Assembly (NCBI GenBank): GCA_900468625.1
Contig: UBUL01000033.1
Span: 1 to 32,920, forward strand
From: Hyphomicrobiales bacterium
GTDB lineage: Bacteria; Pseudomonadota; Alphaproteobacteria; Rhizobiales; Rhizobiaceae
DNA length: 32,920 nt
Reading direction: 5' to 3'
A model generated the notes under the pieces. The model was not told where the DNA came from and did not search any database. It saw nothing but the letters and a program-made list of their open reading frames with translations. Positions 17,231 to 24,980 of this stretch are shown in pieces (positions within the stretch are counted from its first letter, which is position 1; the number at the start of each line of letters is the position of its first letter). Both the position numbers and the translations under genes were made by a program.

Positions 17231-18667
17231 ATGCCCGCTAGAAAGACCCTGCTGAAAGCTTCCATACCCGTCTCCAAAACCCCTACGGTACCTCCTGGTC
17301 TGAGATCGGCACGCGGCGTGGCAAACTGGAAGGAAGCGGCCCAATGGCTGCGGGCGCGCGGGATCGAGGACATAGAATGCATCACGCCCGACCTTGCCGG
17401 CGTGCCACGCGGCAAGATGATGCCGACTTCGAAATTCACCTCCAACACCTCGCTGGCGCTGCCGTCGGCGATCTATCGACACACGATCTCCGGCGAATAT
17501 CCGGAGGAGACCGAAAGCTTCCGCTACGAGCCGCGCGACAGCGACCTGAAGCTTGTACCCGACCTGTCGACGCTTTCGGTCGTGCCCTGGGAAACCGATC
17601 CGACCGCGCAGGTGATCTGCGATATCGTCAACTCCGAAGGCCAGGAAGTCTCCTACACGCCGCGTAATGTCTTGAAGCGGATCATGGGACTCTACCGCGA
17701 GCGCGGATGGAAACCGGTGGTGGCGCCGGAAATCGAATTCTACCTCGTCGCCAAGAACGACGATCCGGACTATCCGCTGCATCCGCCGAAAGGCCGCTCC
17801 GGCCGTTCCATCCTTGGCGGTCAGGGCTATTCGATCGCCGGCATCAACGAATTCGACGAACTGATCGACGACATCTATCATTTCTCCGAGAAGCAGGGTC
17901 TGGAGATCGACACGCTGATCCATGAGGAAGGGCCGGCGCAGTTGGAAATCAACTTGCGTCATGGCGATCCGATCGAACTTGCGGACCAAGTGTTCATGTT
18001 CAAGCGCACGATCCGCGAGGCGGCGCTGAAGCACGGCATTTATGCAACCTTCATGGCCAAACCGATGCAGAGCCAGCCGGGATCGGCCATGCATATCCAT
18101 CAGTCGGTCGTGAACATCGAGACCGGCAGGAACGTCTTCACCAATCCGGACGGCAGCCCCTCGCCGGAATTCTTCCACTTCATCGGCGGCATGCAGCGCT
18201 ATGTGCCGAATGCGCTTGCCATGCTCGCACCCTATGTGAATTCCTACCGCCGACTGGCGCCGAACATGTCCTGCCCGGTCAACAATGCCTGGGGCTACGA
18301 CAACCGCACCACCGCCTTCCGCGTGCCGGTTTCCGATCCGCAGGCGCGGCGCGTCGAAAACCGGCTGCCGAGCTCCGACGCCAATCCCTATCTGGCGCTC
18401 GCCGCCTCGCTCGCCTCCGGCCTGCTCGGCATCATGAAGCAGGTGGAGCCGACGGCGCCGACCGAGGATTCCGCCAACGAAGGTTCCATCGACCTGCCGC
18501 GCGGGCTTCTCGAAGCCATTGCGCTCCTGGAAGGCGAGCCGGCTTTCGAAGAGGTCCTGGGCAAGGACTTCATCGACATCTATGTCGGTGTCAAACGCGG
18601 CGAATTCGAAACCTTCATGCAAGTGATCAGCCCGTGGGAGCGGGAATTCCTTCTGCTCAACGTGTGA
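17231..18667 (+). CDS. puuA: Glutamine synthetase family protein, probable gamma-glutamylputrescine synthetase
   Basis: Glutamine-synthetase fold enzyme of 478 residues, close to PuuA (about 470) and to other GlnA-like amine ligases. It would join glutamate to putrescine or a similar amine using ATP. Visible motifs are a diverged N-terminal beta-grasp (DIECITPDLAGVPRGKMMP, 47-65), metal-binding EIEFYL, HEEGPAQLEINL, PGSAMHIHQS with catalytic histidines, NRTTAFRVP for ATP binding, and ENRLPSSDANPYLALAA. Conserved PGSAMHIHQS together with an oxidase gene 11 bp downstream is the typical amine-degradation arrangement, not that of housekeeping GlnA. Substrate choice (putrescine or another amine) is inferred from the pot genes nearby. 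The ATG at 17231 has only a weak ribosome site. Confidence 0.82.
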   Translation: MPARKTLLKASIPVSKTPTVPPGLRSARGVANWKEAAQWLRARGIEDIECITPDLAGVPRGKMMPTSKFTSNTSLALPSAIYRHTISGEYPEETESFRYEPRDSDLKLVPDLSTLSVVPWETDPTAQVICDIVNSEGQEVSYTPRNVLKRIMGLYRERGWKPVVAPEIEFYLVAKNDDPDYPLHPPKGRSGRSILGGQGYSIAGINEFDELIDDIYHFSEKQGLEIDTLIHEEGPAQLEINLRHGDPIELADQVFMFKRTIREAALKHGIYATFMAKPMQSQPGSAMHIHQSVVNIETGRNVFTNPDGSPSPEFFHFIGGMQRYVPNALAMLAPYVNSYRRLAPNMSCPVNNAWGYDNRTTAFRVPVSDPQARRVENRLPSSDANPYLALAASLASGLLGIMKQVEPTAPTEDSANEGSIDLPRGLLEAIALLEGEPAFEEVLGKDFIDIYVGVKRGEFETFMQVISPWEREFLLLNV

Positions 18668-18678
18668 AGGAAGCGCTC

Positions 18679-19977
18679 ATGACGCTGCAGGAAACATGGC
18701 AAAGCCCGATTGCCCCCGGCCTTTCCTTCTACCAGGCGACCGTCGGCCCGCGCGCGACCTATCCGAAGCTCGATGGCTCGCGCCGGGCTGATGTCGCAAT
18801 CGTCGGCGGCGGCTATACCGGCCTTCAGGCGGCCTATAATCTCGCCAAGGGTGGCGCCGAGGTCGTATTGATCGATGCCAACCGCTTCGGCGACGGCGCC
18901 TCCGGCCGCAATGGCGGACAGCTCGGCACCGGTCAGCGTTGGTGGCCGGAAGAGATGGAAGAGAAGATCGGCTACGAGCGGTCGAAGGCCCTGTTTGATC
19001 TGGCCGAAGACGCCAAGCGGCATCTCCTCGATTTCTCCGCCGAGCATGGCATCGACATCGATTTCCTGCCCGGTCAGATGAATGTCACGCACAAACACCG
19101 CTATAAGCGCGACTACATGGACAGTGTCGAGATCGCCGCGACCCGCTACGGCTATCCGCACATGAAATTCATGGACGAGACCGAAACCCGGGAGCGGCTG
19201 GGGTCGCAATTCTATCTCTACGGCGTGCGGGATATAGGCACGGGTCATATCCACCCGCTGAAACTGCTCATCGGCCTTGCCCGCGTTGCGGCAGAAGCCG
19301 GCGCTTCGCTCTTTGAAATGACCAAGGCGGAAGGCTTTCGCCAAACGGGCGGCAAGACGATCGTCGAAACGGATGGCGGCGAGATCACTGCCGACCGGGT
19401 GCTGATCGCCTGCAACGGCCATATCGGCAGCCTGGAGCCGGTGACGGCGAGCCATGTCATGCCGATTCGCTCCTTCATCGGCGCGACTGAACCGCTTGAT
19501 CGGTTTCCGACCGTGCTGCCCGGCAATGAGGCGGTCGCCGATTCGCGCTTCGTCGTGCGTTACTTCCGCAAATCGAGGGATGGGCGGCTGCTGTTCGGCG
19601 GGCGCGAGGCTTATACGGCCGACAATCCGCGCGACATAACGCAGCATATCCGCCGGCAGATCACCGAAATCTATCCCGCTCTCAGCGATGTCAGGATCGA
19701 CTATGCCTGGGGCGGCTCGGTCGGCATCACCATGCCGAGGCAGCCTTTCGTGCGCGAGGTCATGCCTGGCGTCACCTCCATCGGCGGCTATTCCGGACAT
19801 GGGGTGATGCTGTCAAATTATTGCGGTAAACTCTATGCGAAAACGGTTCTCGGGAATGCGGACGAGCTTCATCTCTTCAAGGAGCTGAACATACCGCCCT
19901 TCCCCGGCGGTGCGCGCATGCGGGCGCCGCTGCTGTTCCTGGCGCTCTCGTGGTTTGCGCTGCGCGACAGGTTTTAA
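18679..19977 (+). CDS. puuB: FAD-dependent oxidoreductase, probable gamma-glutamylputrescine oxidase
   Basis: DAO-family flavoprotein of 432 residues, expected to oxidise gamma-glutamylputrescine to the aldehyde with release of ammonia and hydrogen peroxide. The N-terminal PuuB-like pattern (SFYQATVGPRATYPKLDGSRRADVAIVGGGYTGL, about residues 16-49) includes the GxGxxG FAD loop, followed by GDGASGRNGGQLGTGQR. The late motif DYAWGGSVGITMPRQPF and GGYSGHGVMLSNYCGKL fit the family. The frame is open to 18634, but the ATG at 18679 has an AAGGAAG site and follows the puuA stop by 11 bp, so the two are clearly co-transcribed. No aldehyde dehydrogenase (PuuC) or hydrolase (PuuD) lies in the window, so the pathway would be completed elsewhere. 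Confidence 0.85.
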   Translation: MTLQETWQSPIAPGLSFYQATVGPRATYPKLDGSRRADVAIVGGGYTGLQAAYNLAKGGAEVVLIDANRFGDGASGRNGGQLGTGQRWWPEEMEEKIGYERSKALFDLAEDAKRHLLDFSAEHGIDIDFLPGQMNVTHKHRYKRDYMDSVEIAATRYGYPHMKFMDETETRERLGSQFYLYGVRDIGTGHIHPLKLLIGLARVAAEAGASLFEMTKAEGFRQTGGKTIVETDGGEITADRVLIACNGHIGSLEPVTASHVMPIRSFIGATEPLDRFPTVLPGNEAVADSRFVVRYFRKSRDGRLLFGGREAYTADNPRDITQHIRRQITEIYPALSDVRIDYAWGGSVGITMPRQPFVREVMPGVTSIGGYSGHGVMLSNYCGKLYAKTVLGNADELHLFKELNIPPFPGGARMRAPLLFLALSWFALRDRF

Positions 19978-19980
19978 AAC

Positions 19981-20000
19981 CGGAAGAATGATTTCTTCCG
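19981..20000 (+). terminator. Hairpin after puuB
   Basis: An 8-bp perfect stem CGGAAGAA (19981-19988) and TTCTTCCG (19993-20000), 4-base loop, begins 3 bases after the puuB stop codon. No T-run follows, so it may be a weak terminator or a 3'-end stabiliser. Confidence 0.5.
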
Positions 20001-20050
20001 CCGGCAATCCGCTCTAAAAAGCCGAGTCTGAATTTTGCGATGCACACTGG

Positions 20051-20077
20051 CCTTTTTAAATCGATTAGATTAAAAGG
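20051..20077. promoter_or_regulatory. AT-rich imperfect inverted repeat upstream of zwf
   Basis: CCTTTT and AAAAGG arms frame an AT-rich centre (TAAATCGATTAGATT), 33-59 bp before the zwf start. This may be the core promoter or an operator. The inner positions are not symmetric, so the evidence is weak. Confidence 0.3.
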
Positions 20078-20109
20078 GGCCTCAACCAAGACCGATTGAG
20101 AGATAGCTC

Positions 20110-21585
20110 ATGAGCAGCCAGATCATTCCCGTTGAACCATTTGATTATGTCGTTTTCGGCGGCAGCGGCGACCTTGCCGAGCGCAAGCTCCTGCCAGCTC
20201 TTTACCATCGTCAGGTCGAAGGCCAGTTTTCCGAGCCGACGCGCATCATCGGCGCTTCGCGCAGCGCGCTTTCCAACGAAGAATACCGCAAGTTTGCCGA
20301 CGCCGCCCTGAAGGAACACCTGAAGAAGGGCGAATATGACGACGCCGAGGTCAAGAAGTTCCTGGCTCGCCTGTTCTACGTGCCGGTCGATGCGCGCAGC
20401 GATGCCGGCTGGGATCAGCTCAAGAAGCTTCTGGACGAAGGCAAGGAACGCGTGCGCGCCTTCTATCTGGCCGTCGCTCCAGGCATCTTCGGCGACATCT
20501 CGCAGAAGATCCACGATCACAAGCTGATCACCAGGCAGACCCGCATCGTTGTCGAAAAGCCGATCGGCCGCGATCTGGCATCCGCACTGCAGCTCAACGA
20601 CACGATCGGCAAGGTCTTCAAGGAAGAGCAGATCTTCCGTATCGATCACTATCTCGGCAAGGAAACGGTGCAGAACCTGATGGCGCTGCGCTTTGCCAAC
20701 GCTCTCTACGAACCGCTGTGGAACGCCAACCATATCGACCATGTGCAGATCACGGTCGCTGAATCGGTCGGTCTCGAAGGCCGCGCCGGCTACTACGACA
20801 CGGCCGGCGCTCTGCGCGACATGGTGCAGAATCACATCCTGCAGCTCCTGTGCCTGACCGCGATGGAAATTCCCTCCTCCATGGATTCGGAAGCCGTTCG
20901 CGACGAGAAGCTCAAGGTTCTGCGCGCGCTGAAGCCGATCGACACCTCCAATGTCGAGCAGGCGACGGTTCGCGGCCAGTATCGCGCCGGTGCTTCGGCA
21001 GGCGGCCCGGTCAAGGGCTATCTCGACGAGTTGGAAGGCGGCGTCTCCAACACCGAAACCTTCGTTGCCATCAAGGCCGAAATCGGCAACTGGCGCTGGG
21101 CCGGCGTTCCCTTCTACATCCGCACCGGCAAGCGCCTTGCCGGCCGCGTGTCGGAGATCGTCATCACCTTCAAGCACATTCCGCACACCATCTTCGATCA
21201 GGCCGCCGGCCGCATCGTCGCCAACCAGCTCATCATCCGCCTGCAGCCGGATGAAGGCGTCAAGCAGTCGCTGATGATCAAGGATCCGGGTCCGGGCGGC
21301 ATGCGCCTGCGCAACGTCTCGCTCGACATGAGCTTCGCGGCTGCCTTTAACGTCCGCAATCCGGACGCCTATGAGCGCCTGCTGATGGACGTCATCCGCT
21401 CCAACCAGACGCTGTTCATGCGCCGCGACGAAGTGGAAGCCGCATGGGAATGGGTCGATCCGATCCTCAAGGGTTGGGAAGAGGCAGGACAGCAGGTGCA
21501 GGGCTATACGGCCGGCACCTGGGGTCCGAGCCAGGCTATTGCGCTCATCGAGCGTGACGGCCGCACCTGGCACGACGACATCTAA
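20110..21585 (+). CDS. zwf: Glucose-6-phosphate 1-dehydrogenase
   Basis: Cytoplasmic enzyme of 491 residues that oxidises glucose-6-phosphate to 6-phosphogluconolactone using NADP or NAD, the entry to the Entner-Doudoroff and pentose-phosphate routes. The nucleotide-binding turn GGSGDLAERKL (17-27), EKPIGRD (149-155) and the signature substrate site RIDHYLGKE (177-185) are present, as is the catalytic-base histidine in DMVQNHILQLL (H242). The length matches bacterial Zwf. The ATG at 20110 follows AGAGA. The pgl gene starts 15 bp after the stop, so the two form an operon, with edd following. In rhizobia the cluster is the main route for hexose use. Confidence 0.97.
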   Translation: MSSQIIPVEPFDYVVFGGSGDLAERKLLPALYHRQVEGQFSEPTRIIGASRSALSNEEYRKFADAALKEHLKKGEYDDAEVKKFLARLFYVPVDARSDAGWDQLKKLLDEGKERVRAFYLAVAPGIFGDISQKIHDHKLITRQTRIVVEKPIGRDLASALQLNDTIGKVFKEEQIFRIDHYLGKETVQNLMALRFANALYEPLWNANHIDHVQITVAESVGLEGRAGYYDTAGALRDMVQNHILQLLCLTAMEIPSSMDSEAVRDEKLKVLRALKPIDTSNVEQATVRGQYRAGASAGGPVKGYLDELEGGVSNTETFVAIKAEIGNWRWAGVPFYIRTGKRLAGRVSEIVITFKHIPHTIFDQAAGRIVANQLIIRLQPDEGVKQSLMIKDPGPGGMRLRNVSLDMSFAAAFNVRNPDAYERLLMDVIRSNQTLFMRRDEVEAAWEWVDPILKGWEEAGQQVQGYTAGTWGPSQAIALIERDGRTWHDDI

Positions 21586-21600
21586 ACCGGGACGACCACG

Positions 21601-22299
21601 ATGACAGCGAACATGCATGCATTTGCCAATGGTGCCGAACTCGCCGGCAAGCTCGCAGACAAGGTGGCCGAGACCCTCTCGGCGGCCATCGCGACGCGCG
21701 GCTCCGCAAGCATCGCGGTCTCCGGCGGCTCGACGCCGAAGGCTTTCTTCCAGTCGCTGTCATCGCGCTCGATCGACTGGGACAAAGTAACGGTCACCCT
21801 CGTCGACGAACGGTTCGTGCCGGCGGATAATCCGCGCTCGAACCACCTGCTCGTTCAGGAAAACCTGCTGAAGGACAAGGCGGCGGCGGCTAGGTTCCTC
21901 CCGCTCTATCAAGCGGCGGCTTCCGTTGAGGAGGCTGCAGTTATTGCCACGGAAGAAACCAAGGCTGTCGGCCATCCCTTCGATGTCGCCATCCTCGGCA
22001 TGGGCAATGACGGCCACACGGCTTCCTTCTTTCCGGGCGGCAGCAATCTCAAGGCTGCACTCGATCCGAACACCCCGCGCGGCATCATCACGATGGAAGC
22101 GGAAGGTGCCGGCGAGCCGCGGCTGACGTTCACTTTCTCCAGCCTTCAGGATGCCCGATTGCTGGTGCTCCATATCGAGGGAGAGGGAAAGAAGGATGTC
22201 CTCGCCAAGGCGGAAGCTGCAGGCGAGGAAACCGAGATGCCGATCCGCGCCATGCTGCGCCGGGCCGCTTCTCCGGTCGAGATTTATTGGGCTCCGTGA
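21601..22299 (+). CDS. pgl: 6-phosphogluconolactonase
   Basis: Enzyme of 232 residues of the NagB/SOL fold that hydrolyses 6-phosphogluconolactone to 6-phosphogluconate, the step between Zwf and Edd. The phosphate-binding SGGSTP (41-46), VDER (68-71) and the active-site motif GMGNDGHTASFFP (133-145) are conserved. The length is normal for the DevB/Pgl family. It starts 15 bp after zwf and must share its transcript. Edd follows after 177 bp. Confidence 0.96.
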   Translation: MTANMHAFANGAELAGKLADKVAETLSAAIATRGSASIAVSGGSTPKAFFQSLSSRSIDWDKVTVTLVDERFVPADNPRSNHLLVQENLLKDKAAAARFLPLYQAAASVEEAAVIATEETKAVGHPFDVAILGMGNDGHTASFFPGGSNLKAALDPNTPRGIITMEAEGAGEPRLTFTFSSLQDARLLVLHIEGEGKKDVLAKAEAAGEETEMPIRAMLRRAASPVEIYWAP

Positions 22300-22422
22300 C
22301 ACGGCCGGCAGGCCTCGTCATCGAACCCTGAAGACACAGCAACATGTGCTGCGCCATGCGCCCGCAAGGGTGCGCCGGCAGAGCATTGACTTTTGGACCC
22401 CGCGCCGCGCCTTTTACAAGAC

Positions 22423-22438
22423 AGATCGAAGTCGATCT
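22423..22438. promoter_or_regulatory. 16-bp perfect palindrome upstream of edd
   Basis: AGATCGA-AG-TCGATCT, 39-54 bp before the edd start and downstream of a TTGACT element at 22385-22390. It could be an operator giving edd its own promoter control, separate from zwf-pgl. Confidence 0.4.
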
Positions 22439-22476
22439 TCCGGGCAACGCGCAGAACAGACGGAGGCAGATCGACC

Positions 22477-24300
22477 ATGGCCGCTGACGCCCGCATTGCC
22501 AAGATTACCGCACGCATAGCCGAGCGCTCGAAGCCGACACGCGAAAGCTATCTGGATCGCCTGCGCAATGCCGCAACGAAGGGCGCGCAACGTTCCGTGC
22601 TCGGCTGTGCCAATCTTGCTCATGGCTTTGCCATCTGTTCCCCCTCCGAGAAGGACGCACTGGCGGGAGACCAGGTGCCCAATCTCGGCATCATCACCTC
22701 CTACAACGACATGCTCTCGGCGCATCAGCCCTTCGAGACCTATCCTGCCATCATCCGCCAGGCTGCGGCCGAAGCGGGCGGCATTGCCCAGGTTGCCGGC
22801 GGCGTGCCGGCCATGTGCGACGGTGTCACGCAGGGACAGCCGGGCATGGAGCTCTCGCTCTTCTCGCGCGACCTGATTGCGATGTCGGCAGCTGTCGGCC
22901 TGTCGCACAATATGTTCGATGCGGCCGTCTTCCTCGGCGTCTGCGACAAGATCGTCCCTGGCCTCGTCATCGCCGCCCTCTCCTTCGGCCATCTGCCTGC
23001 GGTCTTCATTCCCGCCGGGCCGATGACTTCGGGCCTGCCGAACGACGAGAAATCGCGCGTGCGTCAGCTCTATGCGGAAGGCAAGGTCGGCCGCGCGGAA
23101 CTGCTCGAGGCAGAATCCAAATCCTATCACGGCCCCGGCACCTGCACCTTCTACGGCACCGCCAATTCGAACCAGATGCTGATGGAAATCATGGGTTTCC
23201 ACATGCCGGGCGCCTCCTTCGTCAATCCCGGCACGCCGTTGCGCGAAGCCCTGACCCGCGAAGCGACCAAGCGTGCGCTTGCGATCACCGCCATGGGCAA
23301 CGAATTCACGCCGGCCGGCGAGATGATCGACGAGCGCTCGATCGTCAACGGCGTCGTCGGCCTGCACGCGACCGGCGGTTCGACGAACCACACCATGCAC
23401 CTCATCGCCATGGCCCGCGCCGCCGGCATCGTGCTCACCTGGCAGGATATTTCCGAGCTTTCCGATGTCATCCCCCTGCTTGCCCGCGTCTATCCGAACG
23501 GGCTTGCCGACGTGAACCATTTCCACGCCGCCGGCGGCATGGGCTTCCTCATCAAGGAACTTCTGAAGAAGGGTCTGCTGCACGATGACGTGCGCACCGT
23601 CTACGGCCAAGGTCTCGAGAGCTACTCCATCGACGTGAAACTTGGCGCCGACGGCAATGTCGTGCGCGAGCCCGCCCCGGACAAGAGCCACGACCCGAAA
23701 GTGCTGGCAAGCATCGAGACGCCCTTCCAGAGCAATGGCGGCCTGAAAATGCTGCGCGGCAATGTCGGCAAGGCCGTCATCAAGATTTCCGCCGTCAAGC
23801 CAGAGCGCCACATCGTCGAAGCGCCGGCCGTGATCTTCCACGATCAGCTAGAAATGCAGCAGGCCTTCAAGGACGGCAAGCTGAACCGCGATTTCGTCGC
23901 CGTCGTCCGCTTCCAGGGGCCGAAGGCCAACGGCATGCCGGAGCTGCACAAGCTGACGCCGGCGCTCGGCGTGCTGCAGGATCGCGGTTTCCGCGTGGCG
24001 CTCTTGACCGACGGCCGCATGTCGGGCGCATCGGGCAAGGTCCCGGCCGCCATCCATGTGACGCCGGAAGCCATCGACGGCGGTCCGATCGCCCGGATCA
24101 AAGAGGGTGACATCATCCGCATCGACGCGGTCGCCGGCACGCTGGAGGTGCTGGTCGATGCCGCTGACATGGCCGAGCGCGAGCCTGTTACAGCCGATCT
24201 CTCGGAAAACGAGTTCGGCATGGGCCGCGAGCTCTTCGCTCCGTTCCGCCACGCCGCAGGACCAGCGGATCAGGGCGCAAGCGTCCTGTTCCGCCACTGA
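22477..24300 (+). CDS. edd: Phosphogluconate dehydratase (Entner-Doudoroff)
   Basis: Iron-sulfur dehydratase of 607 residues (IlvD/Edd family) that converts 6-phosphogluconate to 2-keto-3-deoxy-6-phosphogluconate. Likely cluster ligands are C114 in PAMCDGVTQG, C156 in GVCDK and C223 in GTCTFYGTANSNQ. HATGGSTNHTMHLIAMARAAG and the C-terminal GRMSGASGKVPAAIHV are also conserved. The frame is open to 22393, but MAADARIAKITARI is the family N-terminus, and its ATG (22477) has a GGAGG site 10 bases upstream, so I chose it. The aldolase gene eda is not in the window. A 177-bp gap with a palindrome separates it from pgl, suggesting extra regulation. Confidence 0.96.
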   Translation: MAADARIAKITARIAERSKPTRESYLDRLRNAATKGAQRSVLGCANLAHGFAICSPSEKDALAGDQVPNLGIITSYNDMLSAHQPFETYPAIIRQAAAEAGGIAQVAGGVPAMCDGVTQGQPGMELSLFSRDLIAMSAAVGLSHNMFDAAVFLGVCDKIVPGLVIAALSFGHLPAVFIPAGPMTSGLPNDEKSRVRQLYAEGKVGRAELLEAESKSYHGPGTCTFYGTANSNQMLMEIMGFHMPGASFVNPGTPLREALTREATKRALAITAMGNEFTPAGEMIDERSIVNGVVGLHATGGSTNHTMHLIAMARAAGIVLTWQDISELSDVIPLLARVYPNGLADVNHFHAAGGMGFLIKELLKKGLLHDDVRTVYGQGLESYSIDVKLGADGNVVREPAPDKSHDPKVLASIETPFQSNGGLKMLRGNVGKAVIKISAVKPERHIVEAPAVIFHDQLEMQQAFKDGKLNRDFVAVVRFQGPKANGMPELHKLTPALGVLQDRGFRVALLTDGRMSGASGKVPAAIHVTPEAIDGGPIARIKEGDIIRIDAVAGTLEVLVDAADMAEREPVTADLSENEFGMGRELFAPFRHAAGPADQGASVLFRH

Positions 24301-24372
24301 GATTGTCGCCGGATTTCAGCAGAACGGCATCGCTGCCGCTGATCACGTCTCTTGAGGATGCGCTCGAAAAAT

Positions 24373-24399
24373 GGCGGACGGAAATCTGAACCGTCCGCC
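24373..24399 (-). terminator. Terminator between edd and the PilZ-like gene
   Basis: A perfect 9-bp stem (GGCGGACGG at 24373-24381, CCGTCCGCC at 24391-24399; 9-base loop). On the minus strand it is followed by ATTTTT, so it is a good intrinsic terminator for the PilZ-like gene. It may also help end the convergent edd transcript. Confidence 0.75.
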
Positions 24400-24434
24400 G
24401 CGTGGATCGCTACGCCCGTTTGCGTGCCCGTCGA

Positions 24435-24848
24435 TCAGGCGCGGATATCGAGCACGCGATTCTTATGGGCCGGATGCGTGCTGTAAACGAAGATCTTGTT
24501 CATTTCCTTCTCTGTGAGAAGGCGCAGGAAACGGACTTCCACCGTATTGTTGGAGAAGACCTTCATCAGTATGCAGCCGATCTTGGTAATGCGCGCGTCC
24601 GGGATATCAAGATAGAACTGCTTGGGCAGATTATACTGGGTGAGGATCGCGAGAACCGCGCTGCTCTGCGAGATGCGGATAATATCACAGCGGCGGGACG
24701 CAAGGTTCATCACGCCCTTTTCGGTGTATTCAAGGCGTGCTGCGTTCATCGTGTCTTCCATGCGAAACCGCACTTCGCGGTCATACATGAAGGATTCTTC
24801 CTTATTGAGGAAATGCTGACCTGAATTAGCTCTGCCGAACGCGGCCAT
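24435..24848 (-). CDS. PilZ-like domain protein
   Basis: Cytoplasmic protein of 137 residues. From about 45 to 110 it follows the beta-barrel pattern of PilZ domains in rhizobia: GVMNLASRRCDIIRIS, then SSAVLAI, LPKQFYLDIPD, KIGCILMKV and TVEVRFLRL. The diguanylate-binding RxxxR and D/NxSxxG motifs are not clearly present, so cyclic-di-GMP binding is doubtful. The ATG at 24848 has only a weak site; an in-frame ATG at residue 21 (24788) has an AAGGA site and is an alternative start. It is monocistronic, convergent with edd, with its own terminator. A 14-bp palindrome lies just upstream. PilZ-like proteins of this kind are common in rhizobia, but I cannot state a role. Confidence 0.7.
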   Translation of the reverse strand: MAAFGRANSGQHFLNKEESFMYDREVRFRMEDTMNAARLEYTEKGVMNLASRRCDIIRISQSSAVLAILTQYNLPKQFYLDIPDARITKIGCILMKVFSNNTVEVRFLRLLTEKEMNKIFVYSTHPAHKNRVLDIRA

Positions 24849-24855
24849 CCTAGTA

Positions 24856-24869
24856 AACCTCTGGAGGTT
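24856..24869. promoter_or_regulatory. Palindrome in the leader of the PilZ-like gene
   Basis: AACCTC-TG-GAGGTT, 8-21 bases before the first possible start codon. As RNA it would form a short hairpin containing the GAGG ribosome-site sequence, so it may affect translation. It may equally be a protein-binding site. Confidence 0.3.
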
Positions 24870-24980
24870 ATATTATGAAGGCGAGACTATCAGCGGGTGT
24901 TTAACAGAAGGTTTGAATGCGCCACCCCAAGATGAATTTTGTTGTTCATTTTTACTCGGGCCAGCGCATCCAGTCAGCGG

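Noticed and set aside
17210..18622. 470-codon minus-strand frame opposite puuA
   Set aside because: The plus strand carries conserved glutamine-synthetase motifs throughout, and the antisense frame has no recognisable features.
20065..23841. Long minus-strand frames opposite zwf, pgl and edd
   Set aside because: All three plus-strand genes have complete catalytic motifs, and the opposite frames lack domains.
24875..24904. Nine-codon plus-strand ORF (MKARLSAGV) with a strong GGAGG site, as a possible leader peptide
   Set aside because: There is no downstream gene on the plus strand for it to control (the next gene, aglK, runs the other way), and the GGAGG is part of the palindrome upstream of the PilZ-like gene.
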